A stretch of DNA of 64,000 nt, from NCBI GenBank assembly GCA_028285545.1, contig JANQPA010000036.1:1-64000 (forward strand), written 5' to 3'. The position numbers and the translations under genes are program-made. Positions 26,402 to 34,115 of the stretch are shown in pieces; the first letter of the stretch is position 1, and each line of letters begins with the position of its first letter. Origin of the DNA: Saprospiraceae bacterium (GTDB lineage: Bacteria > Bacteroidota > Bacteroidia > Chitinophagales > Saprospiraceae). Below the pieces are notes generated by a model. The model saw nothing but the letters and a program-made list of their open reading frames with translations. It did not search any database and was not told the DNA's origin.

Positions 26402-26581
26402 ATGCCAAATAAAGAGTACAGTTCATTATTAAAGGTGATAGTATTCATCCTTTTTTTGGTATTGATATTATTTATTTCCTTATTTGGAGATCCACCTATT
26501 GTTTTTGGTATACTGATTTTTCCAATTTATATACTGATTCTTCTTAGCTTGATAATTTATATTATTATAGCCAAGAATTAA
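26402..26581 (+). CDS. Small two-helix membrane protein, 59 residues
   Basis: The ORF starts at ATG 26402 and stops with TAA at 26579-26581. After ten polar residues (MPNKEYSSLL) there are two hydrophobic segments (about 12-29 and 33-56) separated by GDPP, with IAKN at the C-terminus. The hairpin membrane layout looks designed, not random, but AT-rich DNA encodes Ile/Leu/Phe stretches easily. No family or function is recognised. Confidence 0.35.
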   Translation: MPNKEYSSLLKVIVFILFLVLILFISLFGDPPIVFGILIFPIYILILLSLIIYIIIAKN

Positions 26582-26676
26582 GTTCGGATGATTACTCCAA
26601 AAAATATTGTAATTGACATTGCTATTGAAATTATTTGCTCTGTCAGCTCAATTTTTATTTGACTTCATTAGTTAGT

Positions 26677-27258
26677 ATGTGGACCTCCATCAACAAAGAA
26701 ATACAAAACGACAGAATCACTCAATTCACCATCCTTCAAGATGGTAAAACACTGACTTTTAAAGAAGTGATTCAGTTGTGGATAGAAAACCCTGATTTCC
26801 GCAAATTTTATAATGATATTTTAGTCACTTGCCCATACTCTGCCTTTTTTTGGGAAAACCCACCGGCGGATGAGAATAGTGTAAATTCTCCCTATGAGTT
26901 TGTACTTGTGGATAGCACCACTTTGGCTCGAATATCATCTCAGTCAAGAGCTTTTGAGACCTATTTTAAAACAGGAAAAAAGGTAGTTGTATTTCCCAAT
27001 TTGGGTAAGGATGCTACTCTTATTGTCCCCTGTCCTCAGGAGGATCACGAGCATTATTCCCACCTGGCCAATTTTGTAAGGAATGCTCCAATTCAACAAA
27101 TTGATGAATATTGGAAAGTGGTAGGAGAAACTTTCCAAAATATAATTGGACCTCAGAAAAAATGGTTGAGCACCTCCGGTTTAGGGGTTTATTGGCTTCA
27201 TGCCAGAATAGATTCTAGACCTAAATACTATCAGTACCAGACTTATAAAGTAGGGTAG
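26677..27258 (+). CDS. DUF6940 family protein
   Basis: A cytosolic protein of about 193 residues. The frame opens earlier (26635), but Met at 26677 begins the conserved part. The pattern FR.FYND.L...P..AFFWE.PP, then FVLVDS..LARI, FPNLGKDATLIVPCP, Y.HLANFVRNAP and STSGLGVYWLHARID matches what I recall of DUF6940. The biochemical function is unknown. The conserved His, Arg and Asp residues near the C-terminus suggest an enzyme or binding pocket. It stands alone and converges with the BAAT-like gene. Confidence 0.7.
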   Translation: MWTSINKEIQNDRITQFTILQDGKTLTFKEVIQLWIENPDFRKFYNDILVTCPYSAFFWENPPADENSVNSPYEFVLVDSTTLARISSQSRAFETYFKTGKKVVVFPNLGKDATLIVPCPQEDHEHYSHLANFVRNAPIQQIDEYWKVVGETFQNIIGPQKKWLSTSGLGVYWLHARIDSRPKYYQYQTYKVG

Positions 27259-27280
27259 GTGCTTAAAAGTCAAAATAAAA

Positions 27281-28585
27281 TCAACCCTCTTCCTCTGCAA
27301 AATGCTTTGAAAAAAATTGTTTGATAGCATCCCAAACCATTTTCCTGGCTTCATGATTGCCCTTTCCCGTTCCTCCTAAACGTTTAGCCAAATTAACGGT
27401 GGGATGTCCGGGAGGCTCTGCAATACCATGTCCGGCATTTGGAAAAGCAAGATGTTTACGTTCAAATGGAAAATCATTGACATGCAAGCGAGCCATAATT
27501 TGCTCCCCCATATAAGTAGCTGGCCAAATTTGATCTTCCACCCCTGATAATAATAGTATGGGACCCTGGATTTTCTCTACAGGTATAGCTGCTTTATCCA
27601 TAGCTTCCTGTTGAGCTAAGGTTCTATACCACAAATACATTCCATCATAAGTTTCGAAGAATTTTTTATCATAATTATTGGGTACAAAATCCAGGTCCTT
27701 CCCCCTGTAAGACCAGGAGGAAATAACGGGGTATTTAGGTGGTTTAAACCCTTGAAATATTGCAGATCCTGGTGCTATAGCTATTACTGATTTAATTTCT
27801 GACCGGCGAGAAGCCATTAACAGACCTAGTTCAGCTCCTTTAGAATAGCCTAAAATGGCTGTTTTTGAAGAATCAACATCTGACCTGTTGATTAAATAGT
27901 CTATGGCCTGATCCAAATATTCTAAGGGTAGCTGTGCCAATTGTTTTGGGAGCCCCCCTTGATTAAAATAGGCCAGGGCCATGCATACATATCCCTCATT
28001 AGCTAACACAGCTCCCAGACGCCGAGCCCATGACAATCCTCCTCCAGATCCTCCTAATAATAAAATACCTGGTTGCTTGCCTTCTGAATTTTTTGATTTG
28101 AAAATCTCTGCCTCTAATGATCTATTAAGTACTTCTTTTTCTACAGTTGGCGGAATTATCCATTGTTGAGTCTTGGCTATGCTTACAGTATCTTCATTTT
28201 GGATTAACTTAAATTCAATTTGAGCAAAATCCTTAGGTGGTGGAGCTGCCCAATCCTTTCCTGGGGGGACTGGCATGGTCATAGACCATAATAAGTCCGA
28301 AATACCTAAACCAGCGCTTGTATCAATACTCGATTCCTTTATTGACTTGTCAATTTGACCTTGCTCATTCGTTTGAAAGTGTATAATGGACCTCCAATTT
28401 CTTCCAATCTGATCAATCTTATTGGCTTGAATAGTATATAATTCATTTTTTCGAAGCCCCTTAAATTCCAAAGTTAGATCCTGTCCAATCAGAAAATCGA
28501 ATGAAACGTTTAACTCTGGTTTTATTTCTGTGCATCCCATCAAAATCAGAAAAGACAATAAAATGTAGTTGATTACTGACTTCAT
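27281..28585 (-). CDS. Lipoprotein alpha/beta-hydrolase, acyl-CoA thioesterase/BAAT family
   Basis: A 434-residue protein with a lipoprotein signal (LILMGC). The N-terminal beta domain (about 25-140) resembles the acyl-CoA thioester hydrolase/BAAT N-domain. The C-terminal alpha/beta hydrolase has nucleophile Ser248 in GYSKG, with Asp and His later (SGVEDQIWPA, NAGHGI). Relatives act on acyl-CoA esters or transfer bile acids in animals. Its extracytoplasmic location argues for a periplasmic esterase or thioesterase. It converges with DUF6940 and is preceded on its 5' side by repeat-rich DNA. Confidence 0.82.
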   Translation of the reverse strand: MKSVINYILLSFLILMGCTEIKPELNVSFDFLIGQDLTLEFKGLRKNELYTIQANKIDQIGRNWRSIIHFQTNEQGQIDKSIKESSIDTSAGLGISDLLWSMTMPVPPGKDWAAPPPKDFAQIEFKLIQNEDTVSIAKTQQWIIPPTVEKEVLNRSLEAEIFKSKNSEGKQPGILLLGGSGGGLSWARRLGAVLANEGYVCMALAYFNQGGLPKQLAQLPLEYLDQAIDYLINRSDVDSSKTAILGYSKGAELGLLMASRRSEIKSVIAIAPGSAIFQGFKPPKYPVISSWSYRGKDLDFVPNNYDKKFFETYDGMYLWYRTLAQQEAMDKAAIPVEKIQGPILLLSGVEDQIWPATYMGEQIMARLHVNDFPFERKHLAFPNAGHGIAEPPGHPTVNLAKRLGGTGKGNHEARKMVWDAIKQFFSKHFAEEEG

Positions 28586-28610
28586 TAATGAAAAATTTGA
28601 TTAAGCAAAG

Positions 28611-28693
28611 GATTGCTAAGCTTGGAAAGATTAGTAAGCCTTTGCGAATCAATAGCTTACCAATCCCTACATTTTATTTCGGGCTTAGTAATC
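28611..28693. repeat. Nested inverted repeat (dispersed family 2, copy A)
   Basis: The outer arms GATTGCTAAGC (28611-28621) and GCTTAGTAATC (28683-28693) pair at 10 of 11 bases. The inner arms 28629-28639 and 28655-28665 pair at 10 of 11. Bases 28655-28693 match, in reverse orientation, bases 37830-37868, with only a few differences. It lies between two minus-strand genes. Confidence 0.8.
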
Positions 28694-28747
28694 TACTATT
28701 TAGCCAAATTTTATTTATCCATGCCACAAGGCCCAATTATCTTGCAA

Positions 28748-28792
28748 GTGCAGATTAGGAATATGAAAATTTACACATCTCCTAATCTGCAC
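28748..28792. repeat. Inverted repeat, 13-bp perfect arms
   Basis: Bases 28748-28760 and 28780-28792 are exact reverse complements with a 19-base loop; the pairing extends imperfectly outward. It lies just 3' of the minus-strand sigma-fusion gene, so it may act as its terminator. It lacks a long T-run on that strand. Confidence 0.6.
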
Positions 28793-28811
28793 ATTTGCAT
28801 ATTTACAAAGC

Positions 28812-30401
28812 TTAATTTTTCTTAGATACTTGAAGACCTCTGTTTTTTAAAGTCCCCCTCAATGCATCCGGATGAGACCAGTAGTCAATTTTCTGTTCCA
28901 CAGCCTTCCCTGTAATGCTCAAATCGCCTCCTTCCATTCGGATGTCCACTAAGCCGACCTCCACTTCCAACCAGGCAGCACCTGCGTCCGTAACGGCAAT
29001 TTCAAGATTCTCCGCCTTGATTGGGTCATTGGAATAAAGTTCTGAGGCTCCACCTACTTCAATGTATTTTAGGCTAGGGCTGCTGATGTGAACACTGATT
29101 TTTTCTCCGTTATGGTTACCTCTGGTAGTAATGGTTAAGACTCCATCTTTTTCTTTTGTAATTAAATCTTTAATGGGCATTCCCGATACTTCTACCGAAA
29201 CTGTATTTTTTTCGCCACTTGATAAATAAACAACTGCTAAACCATTGGTTACAAGGCTGTGAAACGGGCCAATCGGACGTTCTTCCTTCTGGGAAGGGTC
29301 TTTATTACCTAAGGAAATCAGATCATCCAATAATTGAACAGTACTTCCCATAGTAGTTTTCAGCGGTTTTGGGACGGAAGGATTCAGGGAGAATAAATCC
29401 TTTAAAATGGCATCATCTCTTTTTAGGTTGATTGAAATTTCTTCATCCTGATCTGATTCCTTGATAGAATTAAGTGGGAATTGTTGTTCGGAAGGATCAT
29501 TTTCTTGTTGGATCTGATTGGGTATACTAATATCCTGGAGATGAGATAAATCCTCATTTGATTTCTCCTCCAGTGTAGAAGTCTGGGGTAACGCTGATAG
29601 TTCAGAATCTATTGTCGGTGCTTCATTACGTATTGTAGTTTGGTAAATAATGGCAGAGGAAATAATAGCCATTGTTATAGCATTCATAATAAAATTATTT
29701 TGAGTGATTTGAGTAATCCAGTTCGTTTTTGAAACAGGTGTATAGGGCAGTTCCATAATCATTTGCATGACCTGCTCTTTGTCAAGGGGTGGAGGCAGCT
29801 GGCGTATATTTTCGAAGAGTTGCTCCTCTTTAAAAGCTGGGGGACCATGTCTTTCATTAATTGCCAAGGGCCAAATGAGAGCTGTTTTCTTTCGTGATGT
29901 TGATTTTTCCTCCATTAACAAGCGCAGCTTTTTTCTAGCTCTACTCAACATGGTTTTTATGGCTCCCACCGAGGTCTCTTGTATTTCTGCAATTTCTTTA
30001 ATGCTAAAACCTATGATTTCAAACAAAATCAAGGCGTCCCTTTGCTTTGATGGAAGACGATTCATTTTTTGATATAATATATCTACATCTATTGAAATTT
30101 CCGGACTTAATCCTCTAGATATTAATTGTTCTCGATGATAGTCCAGCGATTCAACCTGAGCTTTTGATCTTCTCCTCTTGCTAATGGTTATATTTTTAGC
30201 TGTCCGAATCAAATAATATAGCAGATTTTCTTTATCCTCTATATTTTCAAAATTTTTATAGGCAGATAATATAGCCTCTTGAAATAAATCCTCAACATCC
30301 ATATAGCCATAAGCCAGGGCAGAGCAATATCTGACAAAAGCATCATGGCAGGGCTCATAAGCTTCCATGAAAAGGGTCTGTTTCTGCTGGATCATCTTCA
30401 A
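28812..30401 (-). CDS. ECF sigma factor fused to membrane segment and DUF2807 domain
   Basis: A continuous 529-residue frame. Residues about 18-85 are sigma region 2 (DVEDLFQEAIL...YLIRTAKNI), about 105-163 are region 4 (LPSKQRDALILFEIIGFSIKEIAEI, then SRARKKLR). A basic linker contains a LPPPLDKEQV stretch (about 165-230), followed by one membrane helix (about 237-254). An acidic, Ser/Gln-rich spacer (about 258-375) leads to a beta-helix-like DUF2807 head domain (about 378-520, GPFHSL...SVEVSG). Normally the sigma factor, a membrane anti-sigma and a DUF2807 protein are separate. Here they form one polypeptide, implying a membrane-tethered sigma that may need proteolytic release. A TGTAACC/CGAC promoter-like pair lies upstream. 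Confidence 0.88.
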   Translation of the reverse strand: MKMIQQKQTLFMEAYEPCHDAFVRYCSALAYGYMDVEDLFQEAILSAYKNFENIEDKENLLYYLIRTAKNITISKRRRSKAQVESLDYHREQLISRGLSPEISIDVDILYQKMNRLPSKQRDALILFEIIGFSIKEIAEIQETSVGAIKTMLSRARKKLRLLMEEKSTSRKKTALIWPLAINERHGPPAFKEEQLFENIRQLPPPLDKEQVMQMIMELPYTPVSKTNWITQITQNNFIMNAITMAIISSAIIYQTTIRNEAPTIDSELSALPQTSTLEEKSNEDLSHLQDISIPNQIQQENDPSEQQFPLNSIKESDQDEEISINLKRDDAILKDLFSLNPSVPKPLKTTMGSTVQLLDDLISLGNKDPSQKEERPIGPFHSLVTNGLAVVYLSSGEKNTVSVEVSGMPIKDLITKEKDGVLTITTRGNHNGEKISVHISSPSLKYIEVGGASELYSNDPIKAENLEIAVTDAGAAWLEVEVGLVDIRMEGGDLSITGKAVEQKIDYWSHPDALRGTLKNRGLQVSKKN

Positions 30402-30446
30402 TTTTTTTTGAAAAAAGATAAGAAATATGCTTTCTATACAAGGAAA

Positions 30447-30472
30447 GTCGCAAATAAGGTGGAAAGGTTACA
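30447..30472 (-). promoter_or_regulatory. Candidate ECF-type promoter of the sigma fusion gene
   Basis: On the minus strand TGTAACC (30472-30466) is followed, after 15 bases, by CGAC (30450-30447). This resembles the GTAAC / CGTC pattern of many ECF sigma promoters, which are often self-activated. It is about 46 bases from the start codon. No transcript data support it. Confidence 0.35.
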
Positions 30473-30562
30473 AAGGGTTTTAATTTAATTAGATGTTTAT
30501 CTATCTATGGTTAATAATGGGAAGCTTTATGGTGAGATTCTTTAAGATCGAAATAGTTCCGC

Positions 30563-30768
30563 GGTTCCATGTTCAACGTTCCTCGAATGGGATCGTAAAA
30601 ATTTAGAGACCTTAGTTATTTGAAACTTTATTCTCACGCAGAATTCGCATATTTTATTAACGATTATCTGCGAAATTTGCGAGATCTGCGTGAGAAAGGA
30701 GCTCAAATAAGCAGCGATACCCTCAACAAAGCAATCCCCTAACCAAGGAACTGTGGAACTGTGGAACC
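30563..30768. repeat. Nested inverted repeat (dispersed family 1, copy B)
   Basis: The core, 30633-30694, is 62 bases, bounded by CTCACGCAGA and TCTGCGTGAG, which pair perfectly. It resembles the core at 20794-20855 in length and bounds. The middle is inverted relative to that copy: ATTATCTGCG here against CGCAGATAAC there. The outer GGTTCCA/TGGAACC arms (about 30563-30583 and 30745-30768) pair imperfectly. The right arm runs into the stop of the transporter gene. This is the main content of the 366-base gap 30402-30767. Confidence 0.7.
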
Positions 30769-32324
30769 TATTCCTTCCCCATTGATTTTTTTACTATCCA
30801 TTTATTCAAAACAATCAATAAAACCAAGACAATAAAAAACTGGAACAAAACCGTCCCCACATTGAAAACATTATTGGGGTCAAAGGGTAATAGCCAGCCT
30901 TTTGGATTACTTTTCCACGATTGGTATAAAAACCAAATCAAAAGGAAGGACATCTGGATGGGGGCCAGAATCCGAATTACAAAATCCCACCACCTTCCGA
31001 TTCGGATATTTGAATCAGCATGGTTTAATTGTTCTTCCCTAAATTTTTTGACACCATAAGCAGTAATAGAAAGCGCAAAGAAAAGTCCCGCTAACATTAA
31101 GGCAACTCCCCAAACCCAGTCTTGATTATTAAATACCTGCATAGAAAGGGCAGAAGGTAAGCCAAGTAAGAAGACGATTATCCCAATAAAAGTAATGGCT
31201 CTTTTCCTTTTCATGCCAGCATCAATAAGGGTACGGGCCACCACCTCCAACATGGCCACCAAACTGGAAAATGCTGCCAGGGAAAGACCAAAAAAGAATA
31301 AAATCATAAAGACCTGCCCAAAGCCCATCATTTTAAACAATTGAGGCATCCATATAAAGGTAATTCCCGAATTGTCTTCTGCAAAAATGGTTTCGTTTAA
31401 CAATTCTGGTGAATAAGTAGCTCCGTCTGCAACTCTTTGTTCTAAACTTCCTAAACCATTTAAAATACTAGGATCAGACTGAGCGGAGGTTATCAATTGT
31501 GGAACAATGGAAAAGACGGTACAAAAAACCATTATTCCTGCCAATAAAGAAATGCAATTATTAAAGGCCGGTAGAATAATCCCATTTAAGGCGGTATCTT
31601 CTTTTTCACGAAGATAAACGGCATAACACAAAACCAGTCCCCATCCTGCTCCAGTATCCCAGGCATTTTGGACAAGGGCTTCAATCCAGATCTGAGCATT
31701 GGCTAGTGCTGGCCAGTCGACAGTAAACAAGTATTTTAGTCCTTCATTTGCTCCGGGAAGTGCAAGAGCTCTGAAAGTAAGCAGTAATACAATACCAATT
31801 AATACCGGCATTAGGATATTAGTCAATTTTTCTATTCCTTTTACACCTCTGACTACGATTAGAGTCGCTAAAAATATCATAATCCCATGGGTCAGAACTG
31901 GCCAGCCCGATTGGGTAAATGAATTCCAGAAAGAACCAGGTGCTGCCTCTGGAATTTCTCCAACAATTGAAGCCCAGGTATAGCGAATGGTCCAGCCAGC
32001 TACAACAGAATAATAAAACATGATGGCTGCTGTCACAAATACACAAAAGGCACCCATCCAGGCCCAGCGAGGCCCCAGCATTTTGATAAATGCCTTAACC
32101 GGGCCAGACCTTGTTTTTCTTCCCAGTCCAAATTCAAGTAAAATAATAGGGATGGACCAAAGAAATAGAAATACAATCCAGGCTATGAGAAATTCTCCAC
32201 CACCATTTTTTGCAGCAATCCTGGGGAAGCGCCAAATATTACCAGTACCTACGGCCATTCCCAGCATGGCCAGCATCATACTCCATCGATTGCTGAATAA
32301 GGGTTTCCGGTCTTGTTTTCCCAT
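30768..32324 (-). CDS. Sodium-dependent amino-acid transporter (NSS/SNF family)
   Basis: A 518-residue inner-membrane symporter of the LeuT type with about 12 helices. The first helix has the family signature MAVGTGNIWRFP (about 20-31), followed by AAKNGGGEFLIAW. Its start lies 2 bases after the stop of the L-serine dehydratase gene, so they form one operon. That context suggests serine (or alanine/threonine) uptake driven by Na+. The substrate is inferred, not read from residues. Confidence 0.9.
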   Translation of the reverse strand: MGKQDRKPLFSNRWSMMLAMLGMAVGTGNIWRFPRIAAKNGGGEFLIAWIVFLFLWSIPIILLEFGLGRKTRSGPVKAFIKMLGPRWAWMGAFCVFVTAAIMFYYSVVAGWTIRYTWASIVGEIPEAAPGSFWNSFTQSGWPVLTHGIMIFLATLIVVRGVKGIEKLTNILMPVLIGIVLLLTFRALALPGANEGLKYLFTVDWPALANAQIWIEALVQNAWDTGAGWGLVLCYAVYLREKEDTALNGIILPAFNNCISLLAGIMVFCTVFSIVPQLITSAQSDPSILNGLGSLEQRVADGATYSPELLNETIFAEDNSGITFIWMPQLFKMMGFGQVFMILFFFGLSLAAFSSLVAMLEVVARTLIDAGMKRKRAITFIGIIVFLLGLPSALSMQVFNNQDWVWGVALMLAGLFFALSITAYGVKKFREEQLNHADSNIRIGRWWDFVIRILAPIQMSFLLIWFLYQSWKSNPKGWLLPFDPNNVFNVGTVLFQFFIVLVLLIVLNKWIVKKSMGKE

Positions 32325-32326
32325 TT

Positions 32327-33925
32327 CTAACAGATTTTAAATTTGCGGGAGGCCTCTGCTAATGTAGCTTCACCAGATTGTTGATTTAATCTTGCTTCAA
32401 TTTCTAAAGAGGTTTTTGTTATAGCTAGTCCCCCAAGGCCAGTACACCTTAATTCGTGTGCAATGCTTTTGCCCACCTTGTCCATCGAATCAATAACTTC
32501 ATCAATTGGAATGAGAGCATCATAATCAGCCAAAGCCATATTGGCACAGGACAAGGCATTGGAAGCGGCCATTATATTTTTTCCAAGACAAGGCGCTTCG
32601 ACTCTATTTGCAATTGGGTCACATGTCATTCCAAAGGAATTTTGCAAGGCCATGGAAGAGGCAGATAGTGTCTGGTTTAAATCTCCTTGAGCAAGGGTAA
32701 CCAGGCCAGCAGCAGCCATCCCGGATCCGGCCCCACATTCTGCCTGACAACCGCCCACCTCTGCCGCAAAAGTAGCATGGGCTGAAATAAATACCCCTAT
32801 CATGCCAGCTGCTAGCATGGCTTTTATAGATTCTTCTTCTGACAGTTCCAAAGCAGCTACTGTACCAAGGATGGCACCCGGTAAGGCTCCGCAGGCACCT
32901 GCGGTAGGGGCAGCTACAATTACCCCCATGGAGCTTTTCATTTCCATCATGGAACTTACATAAAGGATAATTTTATTTAAAACATCCCCTTGAATCAGGC
33001 TACCTTTTTCCAACTTTGACTGAAAACCGAGAGATTGAGGACCCAAAATCCGATCTTTGTATTTGGTACCTTTTAGTCCTTGTAAAATGGATGTGCGCAT
33101 GATACCTACCAGGTTTCGCATTTTTTCGAATACCTGAGATTCACTGATTCCTCCTCGGGCACTTTCATAATGTAGGGCCAGTTCCCAAAGTTCTAGTTTT
33201 TTGTCCTTATTATAGTCGAGCATTTCTGCACAAGTGATGAAGGGCACTTCTAATCCTTTTCTGGAAAATATAGGTAGTACGGGGTTCAACTGCTTAATAC
33301 TAGAAACCTCTTCTTTTTCTTCTAATTCCTGGATGATATTTACTGGAAGAAATGATTGAGATTTAATTTCTATAAACGGTGTTCTACCATTCCTTTTGAT
33401 AATAAAGTCACAATCCACAGTAGCTTCCAGATAAGGAATTATTTTATCGGCTTCTTTAGTATAGATTAAGGTTTCATAAAAATCCCCCAGCATAGATACA
33501 TCTGAGCCATCTATTTGTATAATTTCGATCATTCCTCCACCAGTGGAAAGAGCGGTAAGCTCTCTCATCTCGGATGAGTTAAATAAAGTGATTTTATAGG
33601 TGTTGGGATGGTTTGCACCAATATCTTCAATATGGATGCTTATGTCTAAACCTGCTTCTTGTATAGCTTCTTCATAATGAGGTAAGCGTTCATCATCAGC
33701 TTCCCAACCCAGAAATCCTCCAAAAAGCCCCATATCTGAACCTTGACTTTTATGAGTTGTTGCTAAAGAACCATTTGGATCATATTGGATGCTGACCGTT
33801 TTAATCTCTCCTTCCATTAAATCTCTACAAATCCTCCCAATCCTTAGAGAGGCCGCACAATGAGAACTCGATGGACCTCGCATAACGGGCCCCAAAACAT
33901 CGTTAAATATGCTTGGTAAATTCAT
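32327..33925 (-). CDS. L-serine ammonia-lyase (iron-sulfur type)
   Basis: A 532-residue single-chain L-serine dehydratase that converts serine to pyruvate and ammonia. The N-terminal beta-type domain starts FNDVLGPVMRGPSSSHCAAS. The C-terminal alpha-type domain contains the Cys clusters expected to hold the Fe-S cluster (GGCQAECGAGSGMAAAG, MTCDP, APCLGKN). It is translated just upstream of an NSS transporter, pointing to serine uptake and catabolism. The N-terminal insert with an ACT-like part (about 85-200) is longer than in E. coli SdaA, giving a total length above that family's usual 455. Confidence 0.9.
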   Translation of the reverse strand: MNLPSIFNDVLGPVMRGPSSSHCAASLRIGRICRDLMEGEIKTVSIQYDPNGSLATTHKSQGSDMGLFGGFLGWEADDERLPHYEEAIQEAGLDISIHIEDIGANHPNTYKITLFNSSEMRELTALSTGGGMIEIIQIDGSDVSMLGDFYETLIYTKEADKIIPYLEATVDCDFIIKRNGRTPFIEIKSQSFLPVNIIQELEEKEEVSSIKQLNPVLPIFSRKGLEVPFITCAEMLDYNKDKKLELWELALHYESARGGISESQVFEKMRNLVGIMRTSILQGLKGTKYKDRILGPQSLGFQSKLEKGSLIQGDVLNKIILYVSSMMEMKSSMGVIVAAPTAGACGALPGAILGTVAALELSEEESIKAMLAAGMIGVFISAHATFAAEVGGCQAECGAGSGMAAAGLVTLAQGDLNQTLSASSMALQNSFGMTCDPIANRVEAPCLGKNIMAASNALSCANMALADYDALIPIDEVIDSMDKVGKSIAHELRCTGLGGLAITKTSLEIEARLNQQSGEATLAEASRKFKIC

Positions 33926-34115
33926 TTGCTTGATTTTTTACAGTCGGTGAGATTGTAATTTTTTCGTGTTGAAGATAACAAAGTCCTTTTATAAGCGGCA
34001 TTTCTGTATTAATAATTTTCAAATTGAGCTTCATTAGAAGTATATTCGAATTCAATTGAATTATTCTTGCTGATATTTACATCCTAGCTTAATTTTTTAG
34101 TAAAAAACCTGGCCT

